This document shows, piece by piece, positions 17,253 to 26,376 of a DNA stretch of 64,000 bases. Made by a program: the position numbers and the translations under genes. This DNA comes from Pontibacter qinzhouensis (GTDB taxonomy: Bacteria; Bacteroidota; Bacteroidia; Cytophagales; Hymenobacteraceae), in the NCBI RefSeq assembly GCF_008017455.1, contig NZ_VRTY01000011.1, positions 1 through 64,000 on the forward strand, in the 5' to 3' direction. Below the pieces are notes generated by a model that did not search any database, was not told where the DNA came from, and worked only from the letters and a program-made list of their open reading frames with translations. How positions within the stretch are numbered: the first letter of the stretch is position 1; each line of letters opens with the position of its first letter.

Positions 17253-17343
17253 TTAGTGGGAAGATGTTAAATACTGAAATAACTCACGCGAAAGTATTCA
17301 ACCATTTAACATTTCAGCCATTTAGCAATCAACAGCCAGCAGC

Positions 17344-17402
17344 CAATTATTCCAATCAAAACAGCCTTCCAAAGCCTAAAAGGCTATTTTGATGTCAAGG
17401 GT
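17344..17402 (+). repeat. 58-bp intergenic element, copy 7
   Basis: Head CAATTATTCCAATCAAAA from 17344, core AGCCTTCCAAAGCC plus an extra AGCCTAAAAGGCT hairpin, tail CAAGGGT at 17396-17402. The tail directly abuts the TAA stop codon (17403-17405) of the leftward gene. It is preceded by a G-poor tract with CAACCATTTAAC and AGCCATTTAGCAATCAACAG. Confidence 0.9.
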
Positions 17403-19466
17403 TTAGAGGTCAGGAAACTTCTTTTGATCTTTTTGGTGGTTTTTTAATTGCTCTAATGCCTCGGCTACTGTGTACACCGGCAGCTGGCAGGTTTTGTTGT
17501 AGCAGACGTAAATAGTGGTATCACCGTTAACTGGAACTTTGTCATGGAGCAGGGCCAACTGGCTTTGGTTTTGTGTACCCAGCAGCAGCATGTTCGGCAA
17601 GAAAAACAGGCTGAGTTCGGCGCGTTTGGCGGCGGCTTTTTCGCCTACTATGGCTACTTCGGCAGTTGGCTTTAATTTATAGAAATAAAGGCTGGCCCAG
17701 TTGCTCATGTGCGATGGCTCTTTTATGACCAGGTCTTTCACCTTACTGAGCATGTCGTTCGAGAGCTGCTGGTAATGCTCCTCATCGAAGTAAAGGCCCA
17801 GAAAGTGCAGGTTGGTAGCCATAACCGAGTTAGAGGCAGGCACTACATTATCGGTAATTTCTTTTTTGCGGGCTATCAGTTTTTCGGAGCTATTGTCGGT
17901 AAAGAAGAACAGCTTTTCCTGCTCATCGTAGAAGTGGGTCAGGGTGTAATCTGCCAGGGTTTTGGCCTGTTGCAGCCATTTCTCCTCAAAGGTTATCTCA
18001 TACACCCTGATCAGGGCCTGAATCAGCAGCGCATAATCTTCCAGAAAGCCATCGATGGTTGGTTTGCCGGCTTTGTAGTTGTGGTAGAGCTTTCCGTTTA
18101 CCAGCATCTGCTTCACCAGGAACTCAGCGTTTTGAAGGGTGAGCGTTAATAGCTGCTTCTCACCAAAAACATAAAAAGCATCGGCCAGTCCTTTCAGCAT
18201 CAGGGCGTTCCAGGAGAGGAGGATTTTGTCGTCGAGGCCGGGGCGGATGCGCTGCGCCCGTGCTTCCATCAGTTTTTCTTTCCAGCCGGCTTTCATCTCC
18301 TGCAGTACCTCCATGGCCAGTTGGTTTTCCTGTACAAACTTCTCGTCGCTGATGCGGCGGTTCAGGATGTTACGGCCATGCTCAAAATTTCCGGCAGCCG
18401 TTACATGGTAATACTTCGAGAACAAGGGTTCTTCCTCTTCCAGCAACTCCTGCAGCTCTGCTTTGGTAAACGTATAAAACTTGCCTTCTTCGCCCTCGCT
18501 GTCGGCGTCTAACGAAGAGTAAAAACCACCTTCGGGGCTCATTAGCTCGCGTTCCACAAAAGCGATGGTCTCCATTACCACCCCCTTGTACAGCGGCTCT
18601 TTTGTAACCTGGTAGGCCTGGGCATAGAGGCTCACCAGCTGCCCGTTGTCGTAAAGCATTTTCTCGAAGTGTGGCACCAGCCATTCGGCATCTACCGAGT
18701 AGCGCGAAAAGCCTCCGCCCATCTGGTCGTAGATGCCGCCATAAGCCATTTCGCGGAGGGTCAGGTTGAGCTGGTTCAGGGCGGTTTGGTCGTGGGTGTG
18801 GCTGTAGTAACGCAGCAGGAACAGGTACGTACTTGGCATCGGGAATTTAGGCGCCTGGCCCAGGCCACCCAGCTTTTTGTCGAAACGGGTGCTCAGGTTA
18901 TAGCCCATCAGCCTGAAATCTTCTTCGCGCACATGAAAGTTGCTTTCCTGAAGTCCGTATTTTGCAAGTTCACTTGCGTTCAGGTGGCTGGCAAACTGCT
19001 CTGCCGACTTGTCGAGCTCCTGCCTGCTTTTTTTGTAGGCATCGGCTACATTTTGCAACAAACCCAGCCATTGCTGCGCCGGAAAGTAAGTGCCGCCGTA
19101 AAACGGCTTTGCCTCCGGATTCAGAAATACGTTCAGGGGCCAGCCACCTTGTACCCCCATGGCATGAAGGGCATCCATGTAAATGGCATCTACATCAGGG
19201 CGCTCTTCGCGGTCTACTTTTATACAGATAAAGTGCTCGTTCATAGCAGCCGCAATGTTCTCCTGCTCAAACGACTGATGCTCCATTACATGGCACCAGT
19301 GGCAGGCAGCATACCCGATACTCACAATAATCGGCTTGTCTAATTCTTTAGCTTTTTGCAGGGCTTCTTCGCCCCAGGGGTACCAGTCTACGGGGTTATA
19401 GGCGTGCTGCAACAGGTAGGGGCTGCTTTCGTGAATGAGGCGGTTTGCTTTCTTCTCTTCTGACAT
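17403..19466 (-). CDS. Thioredoxin-domain protein, YyaL/SSP411 (DUF255) family
   Basis: A 687-residue protein. The N-terminal DUF255 thioredoxin-like domain (about 5-170) carries [14 protein letters not shown] with the CxxC-type pair, [14 protein letters not shown] and [20 protein letters not shown]. The remaining part is an (alpha/alpha)6-type glycosidase-like domain ([44 protein letters not shown]). The fused domains are characteristic of this widely conserved cytoplasmic family, whose biochemical function is not settled. Its stop abuts copy 7 of the 58-bp element. The GSCFA gene lies 98 bp upstream on the same strand. Confidence 0.9.
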   Translation of the reverse strand: MSEEKKANRLIHESSPYLLQHAYNPVDWYPWGEEALQKAKELDKPIIVSIGYAACHWCHVMEHQSFEQENIAAAMNEHFICIKVDREERPDVDAIYMDALHAMGVQGGWPLNVFLNPEAKPFYGGTYFPAQQWLGLLQNVADAYKKSRQELDKSAEQFASHLNASELAKYGLQESNFHVREEDFRLMGYNLSTRFDKKLGGLGQAPKFPMPSTYLFLLRYYSHTHDQTALNQLNLTLREMAYGGIYDQMGGGFSRYSVDAEWLVPHFEKMLYDNGQLVSLYAQAYQVTKEPLYKGVVMETIAFVERELMSPEGGFYSSLDADSEGEEGKFYTFTKAELQELLEEEEPLFSKYYHVTAAGNFEHGRNILNRRISDEKFVQENQLAMEVLQEMKAGWKEKLMEARAQRIRPGLDDKILLSWNALMLKGLADAFYVFGEKQLLTLTLQNAEFLVKQMLVNGKLYHNYKAGKPTIDGFLEDYALLIQALIRVYEITFEEKWLQQAKTLADYTLTHFYDEQEKLFFFTDNSSEKLIARKKEITDNVVPASNSVMATNLHFLGLYFDEEHYQQLSNDMLSKVKDLVIKEPSHMSNWASLYFYKLKPTAEVAIVGEKAAAKRAELSLFFLPNMLLLGTQNQSQLALLHDKVPVNGDTTIYVCYNKTCQLPVYTVAEALEQLKNHQKDQKKFPDL

Positions 19467-19564
19467 AGTTTTTTCTGCTGTGTGCTGTTCCGGGTTCTGT
19501 TTTGTACGGACCTGAAGGGTAAAGGTAACAGGCGATCTTCAGCTGGCGCTGGTATGCAGCAGGC

Positions 19565-20545
19565 TTACAGGAGTTGCGCCTGTAGCTGTGCGGCTTCTGC
19601 GGAGCAGTTAAGGTGGTGTTTCTGCTCCAGCTGCCGTAGCTGCTGCAAAGTGGCCTTCAGGAACTGCTGGTGTGCAGCCGATACCGGATGAAAAGCTTTG
19701 TGGGCCAGGGCTCGTTTTATCTTCTCCCACTCCGGCAGAAACGCCTGGAAACCCTCATCGAAATAAGCTGAGACGAATTTCTGCCAGATGTAATCTTCGG
19801 CCATATCAGTAGGGTGCACCAGGTCAGACTTGTAAAACCTGTAGTCTCGCAAATCATCGAGCATGATCTCGTAAGCCGGGAAGTACTGCACCTGCTCGTG
19901 CGCCTCTGTTAGCTGATGCGTAGCCAGCCGCAGAATAGCTTTGCTCACGCTGTTGATCTCCAGGGTCTCTTTGGTGTGGCGCACCGGGCTCACCGTTAAA
20001 AGTAGTTGTAGAGTAGGGTTCAGCTGCTGCAGGCGTGGCAGCATCTGGTTAAAAGCATCAGTTATTTCGGAGGGGTTGAGCAGCAGCCGGGTAAACTGCC
20101 TGGCCGGGAGCTTGTGGCAGTTGGCCACTACTGCCCCGGTGGCGGTAAGGCGGTAGCTCACGGCGGTTCCCCAGGTCATAATCAGCAGCGAAGCTCTTTG
20201 GAGTTGATCGTGTGTTTCCTGTAGTTTTTGTTCAATGATGTGCAGCAATTCTTCTTTAGAAGGAGAGGAGAGCGCAGAGTGCAGGTCGTAGGCGTACCAG
20301 ACACCATTGTGCTGCACCAGGTGCTGCTCAAAATCATAGGTTTTGCCACAGGCTATTTCCAGCAACAGGCACGCCGATAGCGGGTTAAAGATAGTGCCAA
20401 AAGGGTTTACCAGTGCCGGTACTTTGTTTTGAAGCAGCTTTTGGCCAATTACTTCAGCAAAACACGAGCCGATGGTCACAACTTCTGACTGGTGGGGCAG
20501 GTTGAGCTGCGATGCTTTAATCGAAACTTCGGTGCGGAACATCAT
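19565..20545 (-). CDS. GSCFA domain protein
   Basis: A 326-residue protein starting MMFRTEVSIKASQLNLPHQS (either of two adjacent ATGs). The family name motif is intact in VVTIGSCFAEVIGQKL (about 22-37), followed by NPFGTIFNPLSACLLLE and, later, LLTVSPVRHTKE and SDLVHPTDMAEDYIW, which match an SGNH/GDSL-like hydrolase arrangement (Ser in GSCF, Asp/His near SDLVHPT). The substrate is unknown. No signal peptide. It is separated from the upstream M3 peptidase gene by a strong hairpin, so probably has its own transcript. Confidence 0.85.
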   Translation of the reverse strand: MMFRTEVSIKASQLNLPHQSEVVTIGSCFAEVIGQKLLQNKVPALVNPFGTIFNPLSACLLLEIACGKTYDFEQHLVQHNGVWYAYDLHSALSSPSKEELLHIIEQKLQETHDQLQRASLLIMTWGTAVSYRLTATGAVVANCHKLPARQFTRLLLNPSEITDAFNQMLPRLQQLNPTLQLLLTVSPVRHTKETLEINSVSKAILRLATHQLTEAHEQVQYFPAYEIMLDDLRDYRFYKSDLVHPTDMAEDYIWQKFVSAYFDEGFQAFLPEWEKIKRALAHKAFHPVSAAHQQFLKATLQQLRQLEQKHHLNCSAEAAQLQAQLL

Positions 20546-20562
20546 ACAGGAAAGATATCATA

Positions 20563-20600
20563 AACAGATCAGGCTGACAAATTTGCCAGCCTGATCTGTT
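20563..20600 (-). terminator. Perfect 14-bp stem hairpin after the M3 peptidase gene
   Basis: AACAGATCAGGCTG (20563-20576) and CAGCCTGATCTGTT (20587-20600) are exact complements around a 10-base loop. Read leftwards it follows the M3 peptidase stop by 25 bp and is followed by only a short T run (TTTATG), so it is a plausible but not perfect intrinsic terminator. Confidence 0.65.
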
Positions 20601-20625
20601 ATACTAAAATATGTAAAGCCTGGAG

Positions 20626-22851
20626 TTACTTTTTTCTGGCAGGTGCTTTTTTAGTTGCTTCTCCTTTTACCGGGAAACCACGCTTACGCATAAGTGCTTC
20701 CACTTTCGGGTCGCGGCCACGGAAGGCACGGTAACCTTCGGCCGGATCGATGGTGTTGCCTACCGAGAAAATATGCTGCTGCAGACGCTTGGCTACGGCT
20801 TTGTCGTAAGGGCCACTGCCTTCTGTAAAGGCTCCGTAAGCATCGGCCGTCAGTACATCAGACCAAAGGTAGCTGTAGTAGCCGGCCGAGTAGCCATCGC
20901 TGGAGAACACGTGCATGAACTGTGGCGTGCGGTGGCGCATCACAATTTCAGAAGGCATACCCAGCGCAGCTAGTGTTTCGCGCTCAAAAGCATCGGCATC
21001 AATTTTCTGATCTCCGGCCAGGTGAAGTTTCATGTCGATAAGGGCACTCGATAAATACTCAGTCGTTTCGAAACCTTCGTTAAAGGTAGAAGCTTTTTCT
21101 ATGCGGTCCACGAGGTTCTGCGGAATCGGCTTGCCTGTTTGGTAATGTACGGCAAAGCGTTGCAGTACCTCCGGCGTAGAGAGCCAATGCTCCAGCAACT
21201 GCGACGGGAATTCTACATAGTCGCGCACCACGGCAGTACCCGATAACGACGGGTAGGTTACGTTAGAGGAAAGACCATGCAGGGCATGACCGAACTCGTG
21301 GAACAGGGTGTTAGCATCGTCCCAGGAGATAAGCACAGGCTCGCCTTCTTTGCCTTTCACGAAGTTCGAGTTGTTCGATACAATGGTGGCGGTGTTGCCA
21401 TCCAGCCTGTGCTGGCGGCGGTAGGCGTTCATCCAGGCACCGGAGCGCTTGCCGGCGCGGGCATACGGGTCGAAGTACCACAGGCCGATATGCTGGCCGG
21501 TGATTTTGTTCTTCACTTCCCATACGCGCACATCGGGGTGGTAAACCGGTACATCTGTAACGGGAGTGAAGTCGAAATCGAAAAGCTCGCCTGCTACCCA
21601 GAACATGCCTTCGCGCAGCTTCTCCAGTTGCAGATATTCTTTTACCTCGTTCTGGTCGAGGTCGTATCGCGCTTTTCGTACCTTTTCGGCGTAGTAGCGG
21701 TAATCCCAGGGCTCAATTTTTATGTTGGCTCCTTCTTTTTTTGCTAATGCCTGCATATCGGCTACTTCTTCGCGCACACGGGCAATGGCAGGTGTCCAAA
21801 CGGCTTCCATCAGTTCTAAAGCGCGTTCCGGCGTTTTGGCCATGGTGTTCTCAAGGCGCCAGTGCGCGTGTGTTTTGTAGCCTAATAACTTGGCACGTTC
21901 CGCCCTTAATCTTAGAATTTCTGAAATGATGGCGTTATTGTCGTGTTCACCACCATTGTCGCCCCGGTCAACAAACATTTTCCAGGCCTTTTCGCGCAGA
22001 TCACGACGATCGGAGTAAGTCAGGAAGGGATCGATGGAGGAGCGGGTGTTGGTGATAACGTAAGAGGCCTTGCTGTTTTTGGTTTTAGCTGCCCCTGCAG
22101 CCGCTTCTCGCAGCGAGGCTGGCAAACCAGCCAGGTCGGCATCGTTCTGCAGTTCCAGCACATAATCTGTTTCGTCGGCCAGCACGTTCTGGCTGAAGTT
22201 GGTGAAAAGGCCTGCCAGCTCCTGATTTATTGCCGATAGGCGCTCTTTGGCCTGAGCATCGAGCCGGGCACCTGAGCGTACAAAGTTGTTGTAGTAGTTC
22301 CAGGTAAGCCGCTGCTGCTCTGCACTAAGTTGTGCTTTGTCAGGGGAATTATAAACTGCCTCGATGCGTTTGAACAGGGCTTCGTTTTGCGTTATTTTAT
22401 CAGAGTAAGCAGAAAGTTTAGGGGCCATCTCTCTTTCAATTACCTGAAATTCGGGGCCGTTCATGTTAGAGCTCCAGATGCCGTAGATGGTGCGCACGCG
22501 GTTCATGGCCTGACCAGCCCGTTCCAGAGCCGCTATGGTGTTCTCGAAGTTAGGAGCAGCCGGGTCAGCAGCAATGTTGTCAATTTCGGCCAGGTTTTCG
22601 GCCATAGCTGTTTCCAGAGCTGGCTTAAACAGGCTAATCTGCACGTGGTCGAAAGGTGGTACACCGCCATAAGGTCCGGCCCAGTCGGCTACTAGTAGGT
22701 TCTGTACTGCTGGAGCCGTTGTGTCAGTAACAGCAGTTGTGCTGGTGTCGGGGGTGGTCTGTGTCGATTTGTTCACGCAGTTTGTTGTTGCCAAAATAGT
22801 AAAGGCGGGGACTGCAAGCAGTGCGCCATAACGAACAATAGATTTTCGCAT
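20626..22851 (-). CDS. M3 family peptidase (dipeptidyl carboxypeptidase-like), exported
   Basis: A zinc metallopeptidase of the thimet/Dcp family, 741 residues from the ATG at 22851 (MRKSIVRYGALLAVPAF). I prefer this start over the in-frame ATG at 22902 because it places a signal peptide at the N-terminus; TILATTNC looks like a lipobox, so it may be a lipoprotein. The catalytic motif HEFGHALHGL (HExxH; about residue 535) with downstream NEGFETTEYL is intact. The Dcp-type C-terminal region FSSDGYSAGYYSYLWSDVLTADAYGAF is present. It would trim dipeptides from peptide C-termini in the periplasm. The tail is basic (GEATKKAPARKK). Confidence 0.9.
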   Translation of the reverse strand: MRKSIVRYGALLAVPAFTILATTNCVNKSTQTTPDTSTTAVTDTTAPAVQNLLVADWAGPYGGVPPFDHVQISLFKPALETAMAENLAEIDNIAADPAAPNFENTIAALERAGQAMNRVRTIYGIWSSNMNGPEFQVIEREMAPKLSAYSDKITQNEALFKRIEAVYNSPDKAQLSAEQQRLTWNYYNNFVRSGARLDAQAKERLSAINQELAGLFTNFSQNVLADETDYVLELQNDADLAGLPASLREAAAGAAKTKNSKASYVITNTRSSIDPFLTYSDRRDLREKAWKMFVDRGDNGGEHDNNAIISEILRLRAERAKLLGYKTHAHWRLENTMAKTPERALELMEAVWTPAIARVREEVADMQALAKKEGANIKIEPWDYRYYAEKVRKARYDLDQNEVKEYLQLEKLREGMFWVAGELFDFDFTPVTDVPVYHPDVRVWEVKNKITGQHIGLWYFDPYARAGKRSGAWMNAYRRQHRLDGNTATIVSNNSNFVKGKEGEPVLISWDDANTLFHEFGHALHGLSSNVTYPSLSGTAVVRDYVEFPSQLLEHWLSTPEVLQRFAVHYQTGKPIPQNLVDRIEKASTFNEGFETTEYLSSALIDMKLHLAGDQKIDADAFERETLAALGMPSEIVMRHRTPQFMHVFSSDGYSAGYYSYLWSDVLTADAYGAFTEGSGPYDKAVAKRLQQHIFSVGNTIDPAEGYRAFRGRDPKVEALMRKRGFPVKGEATKKAPARKK

Positions 22852-22939
22852 AGGTAGTTTTTCCGAAGTTAGGTTTAGGTAGTAGTACGTGTTTTGCTTC
22901 ATTTCAAAGATACTACAATCTCATGAGGCAGGCAATTCA

Positions 22940-22997
22940 GAATTATTCTAATGAAATAAGCCTCCGGAAGGTTTTTAAGCTAAATATGCTCAAGGGT
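22940..22997 (+). repeat. 58-bp intergenic element, copy 8
   Basis: Head GAATTATTCTAATGAAA from 22940, core GCCTCCGGAAGG, tail CAAGGGT at 22991-22997. It sits about 90 bp upstream of the M3 peptidase start. Confidence 0.88.
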
Positions 22998-23147
22998 TTA
23001 ACCAGCATGTTCAAGCGGAAGCTACTTATCTCATGCTCCTTTGAAGCAGAGTTGCTGCAGCCTCTCCGAAAGATCGTTCTGATCTGCCGGTTCGAATGCT
23101 CTGATCAGCATGAACAAATGATATAGCACACTTTCATGTGTAGAAAT

Positions 23148-23214
23148 CAACCATTTAACAATTAAGCCATTTAACAATTAACAATCAGCAACCAACAATC
23201 AGCGATCAACAACC
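23148..23214 (+). repeat. Degenerate G-poor tract preceding copy 9
   Basis: Units such as CAACCATTTAACAATTAA, AGCCATTTAACAATTAAC and AATCAGCAACCAACAATC follow one another up to the element head. Similar tracts precede copies 7 and 18 and follow copy 5 on its head side. Confidence 0.65.
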
Positions 23215-23272
23215 AAATTATTCCAATCAAAAAGCCCTTCAGAAGATTTTTTGCCTGTTTTGGGTCAAGGGT
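23215..23272 (+). repeat. 58-bp intergenic element, copy 9
   Basis: Head AATTATTCCAATCAAAA from 23216, core GCCCTTCAGAAG, tail CAAGGGT at 23266-23272. It lies beyond the rplI terminator. Confidence 0.88.
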
Positions 23273-23302
23273 CGGCAAGCGTGCTTTATGGGGTAGGGGC
23301 AT

Positions 23303-23342
23303 AAAAAAAGCGTTCTGCCTTGTTGGGCAGAACGCTTTTTTA
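23303..23342 (-). terminator. Intrinsic terminator of the rpsF-rpsR-rplI operon
   Basis: AGCGTTCTGCC and GGCAGAACGCT form an 11-bp GC-rich stem around a short loop, flanked by seven A's on one side and six T's on the other, so it is bidirectional. It lies 17 bp after the rplI stop. Confidence 0.92.
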
Positions 23343-23358
23343 AAATGATTGCTATAAC

Positions 23359-23802
23359 TTAGGCAGCCACTACGTTGAAACGTACCTGGTGCTTTACTTC
23401 TTTGTGTAAGATAAGTGTAGCAGTGTACTCACCAGCTGTTTTCACTTCCTGATCGAAAGAGATACGCTTACGGTCTACGTCAAAGCCTTTTGCTTTAAGG
23501 GCATCAGACACTTGAAGTGTTGTAACAGAACCGAAGATTTTGCCGGTCTCACCAACTTTAGCCGGTATTTCAAGCATTACTTCACCGATGCTGTTAGCCA
23601 GTTCCTGCGCGTCGTTCTTAATTTTATCAGCTTTGTGAGCAGCCTGACGGATGTTCTCAGCTACTACTTTTTTGTTAGATGTGTTGGCAAGAACAGCCAG
23701 CCCTTGCGGGATCAGGAAGTTACGGCCAAAACCAGGCTTCACAGATACGATATCGTTCTTGAAACCTACGCCTTTCACGTCATCTTTTAATATAATTTCC
23801 AT
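23359..23802 (-). CDS. rplI: 50S ribosomal protein L9
   Basis: A 147-residue protein with the L9 N-terminal domain (MEIILKDDVKGVGFKNDIVS, then VKPGFGRNFLIPQGLAVLA), a connecting helix rich in Lys and Ala (about 42-75), and the C-terminal domain (GETGKIFGSVTTLQVSDALK). L9 binds 23S rRNA near the L1 stalk. It is last in the rpsF-rpsR-rplI operon, 14 bp after rpsR, with an intrinsic terminator immediately downstream. Confidence 0.97.
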   Translation of the reverse strand: MEIILKDDVKGVGFKNDIVSVKPGFGRNFLIPQGLAVLANTSNKKVVAENIRQAAHKADKIKNDAQELANSIGEVMLEIPAKVGETGKIFGSVTTLQVSDALKAKGFDVDRKRISFDQEVKTAGEYTATLILHKEVKHQVRFNVVAA

Positions 23803-23816
23803 TGCTCAGTTCCTCC

Positions 23817-24068
23817 TTATTTTAAAGAATCAGTTACATAAGGCAAAATAGCAAGGTGTCTTGCTCTTGCAACCGCCTGCGATACTTTGCGCTGAAATTT
23901 CAGGCTTGTACCTGTTAATCTTCTAGGAAGGATTTTACCTTGCTCGTTTACAAATTTAAGTAAAAAGTTACCGTCTTTGTAATCGATGTATTTAATACCG
24001 CTTTTTTTGAATCGGCAGTATTTCTGGCGGTTCTCCTGCTTGTGTACTTTCTCGTTAACTAAGCTCAT
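23817..24068 (-). CDS. rpsR: 30S ribosomal protein S18
   Basis: An 83-residue basic protein with the S18 signature: [19 protein letters not shown], then [20 protein letters not shown] and the C-terminal [15 protein letters not shown]. It binds 16S rRNA together with S6 on the platform of the small subunit. Its ATG overlaps the rpsF stop codon as ATGA (24065-24068), suggesting translational coupling between the two partners. Confidence 0.97.
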   Translation of the reverse strand: MSLVNEKVHKQENRQKYCRFKKSGIKYIDYKDGNFLLKFVNEQGKILPRRLTGTSLKFQRKVSQAVARARHLAILPYVTDSLK

Positions 24069-24436
24069 GATGCTTTAACCTCCTCTTTTTTAGCTTGTGA
24101 CTTAAATTCGCCTTTTCTTCTGCGCTCGTTGTAAGCAAGAGCATGCTTATCAAGGGCAGTAGTTAAGAAGCGAACAACTTTTTCATCACGGCGATAAGCC
24201 AGCTCAAGTGCATCTACAACAGTAGTAGGAGCAGCAAACTCGATGAGGTGGTAAAAGCCTGTCGATTTTTTCTGGATTGGATAAGCCAGTTTACGCAGAC
24301 CCCAGTTCTCTTCGTGGATAATGTCGGCGCTATTTTCCTTAAGCACCTGTCTGAACTTCTCGACCGTTTCTTGCATCTGCACCTCGTTCAGCAACGGGGT
24401 CAGGATGAAGATCGTTTCGTAATTTTTTAATTCCAT
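24065..24436 (-). CDS. rpsF: 30S ribosomal protein S6
   Basis: A 123-residue protein starting [20 protein letters not shown], with the S6 ferredoxin-like fold pattern ([20 protein letters not shown]) and a basic, Lys/Glu-rich C-terminal extension ([15 protein letters not shown]). It heads the rpsF-rpsR-rplI operon. A TTG-N20-TAAATTTG promoter lies just upstream, giving a short leader of about 25 nucleotides, too short to hold the S6:S18 autoregulatory leader RNA described in other phyla. Confidence 0.97.
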   Translation of the reverse strand: MELKNYETIFILTPLLNEVQMQETVEKFRQVLKENSADIIHEENWGLRKLAYPIQKKSTGFYHLIEFAAPTTVVDALELAYRRDEKVVRFLTTALDKHALAYNERRRKGEFKSQAKKEEVKAS

Positions 24437-24467
24437 TTGTGTATGAGAATTTTTTGAATTTAGCCTG

Positions 24468-24498
24468 CAAATTTAGGACTTATATTTTTGTATTACAA
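24468..24498 (-). promoter_or_regulatory. Promoter of rpsF-rpsR-rplI
   Basis: Minus-strand TTG (24498-24496), a 20-bp spacer, then TAAATTTG (24475-24468): a full match to the Bacteroidota TTG-N19/20-TAnnTTTG consensus. Initiation is expected near 24461. Confidence 0.75.
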
Positions 24499-24944
24499 GC
24501 ACTTTCTATAACCGAACTAAAATTATTGACATCAACTCTCCAAAATTCTCTGGTAGCAGCAAATCTACAACCTGGTTTCAGAGGTAGCAGAAACGGCATA
24601 CACCTTAATATATAGGTAACGTTTCATTTGTAAAAATTTCGGCGCAAAAGTCTAAGCTTAACATTGCAGCTAATGATGAATTGAGGTGGAAAAAAATCAA
24701 GAGCATAAGAAAAGTGCAATTTTCTAAACGGCTTCATCAGAATATAATTTATGGGTCGGCCTGATAATTTGTGCAAATATGATTTATGTTGGTTTTTTAA
24801 AAGAGAGATATCAGGATTGATAACTGTTATTTAGAATTAATATAAATAAATAAGGGTGTAAGGTATTTATAAAAAGAATATTAAAGGAGAAATGATATCG
24901 GGCACAATAACCGAAAAGTAGGGGAAAAATACAGTTATTTATAT

Positions 24945-24974
24945 TTGATTAATGGAATTCGCATAGTAGATTTG
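24945..24974 (+). promoter_or_regulatory. Promoter of the act-cox operon
   Basis: TTG at 24945-24947, a 19-bp spacer and TAGATTTG at 24967-24974 fit the Bacteroidota consensus. Initiation near 24981 would leave a leader of about 40 nucleotides before actA. Confidence 0.75.
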
Positions 24975-25019
24975 TGCCCATAAGTATTTTCACCATCTAC
25001 TAAACAAGTTATCTTGGCT

Positions 25020-26330
25020 ATGATTAGCTGTATACTTAAAGCAAAAACCAAATTTCTTATTGCCTTTTTATTTGCCGTTACCGTTTCTTTCGGTGCGTGG
25101 GCTCAGGCTAGCGACCAGGCAGATATAGCTACTAAGGGGGTAGAGCCCGGAGCTGTGGCAACTGCATCTGATGCCGGCGCTGCTGGCGATCCTGCTGTCA
25201 TCAGCGCAGGCCAGTCTCTTTTCAAAAACAACTGTGCGGCTTGTCACTCTGCCGGAGGCGATGTTGTAGTTGGCCCTGGTTTGCAGGGCATGAGTCAGCG
25301 ACACAGCGAATCATGGTTAATTAAGTGGATCAGAAACTCCCAGGCGCTTATTCAGTCTGGCGATGCGCAGGCTGTTGCTGTGTATGAGCAGTACAACAAG
25401 CAGGCCATGCCTTCTTTTGCCTTCTCTGATGACGAGATCAAGTCTATCATAACTTATATTGAGTCTGGTGTAGATGCCGCTCCTGCAGGTGGTACTGATG
25501 CTGCCGTGGCAGATGGAACGCAGCCAGTAGGCGACCAGGCCATTGGCGCCATTGGTGGATACCTCGATATTATTCTGGTTGTGCTTATTGTAGTGCTTAT
25601 TGTGCTGGTAGTAACCCTATTGCTGATTTCTTCTATTCTGAAGAACTACCTGAACAAGAACAAGAAACTTGATGAGTACGACGACGAAATAGTTAACCAG
25701 CGTTTCGACCTCTCTAAAGTTTATAAATCCAGTGCCGTTCGTACTATTGTAGCTCTGATCTTTGTGGTGGTGTTAATCGACCTGGGGCTTGATAAGATGA
25801 TGGGTATCGGTATTCAGCAAGGATACCAGCCACGTCAGCCAATCGCCTTCTCGCACGCCCTGCACGCCGGTGAGCACGAGATTAACTGTAACTACTGCCA
25901 CACAACCGTGTACGAAAGCAAGAGTGCCAGTATTCCTTCTGCCAACATCTGTATGAACTGCCACAGCCAGATTAAAACAGAGTCGCAGGAGATTCAGAAA
26001 ATTTACCGCGCACTGGAGCGCAACAAGCCAATTGAATGGGTGCGCATTCATAACCTACCTGATCTTGCCTACTTTAACCACGCACAGCACACACAAGTGG
26101 CTGGCGTAGAGTGCCAGACTTGCCACGGACCTATACAGGAAATGGAAGTGGTATACCAATACTCTCCATTAACCATGGGCTGGTGTATCGACTGTCACCG
26201 CGAAACTCCTCTGAATACAAAAGGTAACGGCTATTACGACAACCTGGTGAAGCTGCACGAAGCATCATCTAAGGGAGCTTTCACAGTGGCGTCTAATGGT
26301 GGTACAGAATGTTCTAAGTGTCACTATTAA
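25020..26330 (+). CDS. actA: Alternative complex III multihaem cytochrome c subunit ActA, fused to a monohaem domain
   Basis: A 436-residue protein, start taken at ATG 25020 (a TTG two codons earlier is less likely). Signal peptide about 1-28 (ending AWAQA). It has six CxxCH haem sites: CAACH in an N-terminal single-haem cytochrome c domain (about 70-150), then, after a membrane helix (about 185-205) and another (about 240-262), CNYCH, CMNCH, CQTCH, CIDCH and CSKCH. Classical ActA carries the five-haem part; the N-terminal haem domain is an added module. It accepts electrons from the iron-sulphur subunit ActB and passes them toward ActE and the oxidase. It is first in the 15-gene operon. Confidence 0.93.
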   Translation: MISCILKAKTKFLIAFLFAVTVSFGAWAQASDQADIATKGVEPGAVATASDAGAAGDPAVISAGQSLFKNNCAACHSAGGDVVVGPGLQGMSQRHSESWLIKWIRNSQALIQSGDAQAVAVYEQYNKQAMPSFAFSDDEIKSIITYIESGVDAAPAGGTDAAVADGTQPVGDQAIGAIGGYLDIILVVLIVVLIVLVVTLLLISSILKNYLNKNKKLDEYDDEIVNQRFDLSKVYKSSAVRTIVALIFVVVLIDLGLDKMMGIGIQQGYQPRQPIAFSHALHAGEHEINCNYCHTTVYESKSASIPSANICMNCHSQIKTESQEIQKIYRALERNKPIEWVRIHNLPDLAYFNHAQHTQVAGVECQTCHGPIQEMEVVYQYSPLTMGWCIDCHRETPLNTKGNGYYDNLVKLHEASSKGAFTVASNGGTECSKCHY

Positions 26331-26376
26331 TCAAATTCATCTAATTATATAAGTATCCGAGTTCTCTAGATATATT

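Larger units (their letters stand above)
16979..17402. other. Gene-free stretch with two 58-bp elements
   Basis: It contains copies 6 (17098-17155) and 7 (17344-17402) in direct orientation, an imperfect inverted pair AGCTGTCCTGGCTACTCTGAAA / TTTTAGAGTAGCCAGGAT-type arms (about 17206-17252), and a G-poor CAACCATTTAAC tract before copy 7. There is no coding frame. Confidence 0.55.
22852..23358. other. Gene-free stretch with two 58-bp elements and a terminator
   Basis: It contains copies 8 (22940-22997) and 9 (23215-23272) in direct orientation, a degenerate G-poor tract (23148-23216) leading into copy 9, and the rplI terminator at 23303-23342. No supported coding frame. Confidence 0.55.
24437..25019. 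other. Divergent promoter region between rpsF and the respiratory operon
   Basis: About 580 bp, strongly A+T-rich toward the actA side. It holds one well-formed promoter for each direction (24468-24498 leftward, 24945-24974 rightward). No 58-bp element, hairpin or coding frame was found in the middle. Confidence 0.7.

Noticed and set aside
23085-23105. GGTTCGAAT resembling a tRNA T-loop.
   Set aside because: The flanking bases do not form the T-stem and no acceptor or anticodon arm is present around it.
24437-24470. S6:S18 autoregulatory leader RNA upstream of rpsF.
   Set aside because: The promoter predicted here leaves a leader of about 25 nucleotides, too short for that structure, and no matching hairpin is seen.
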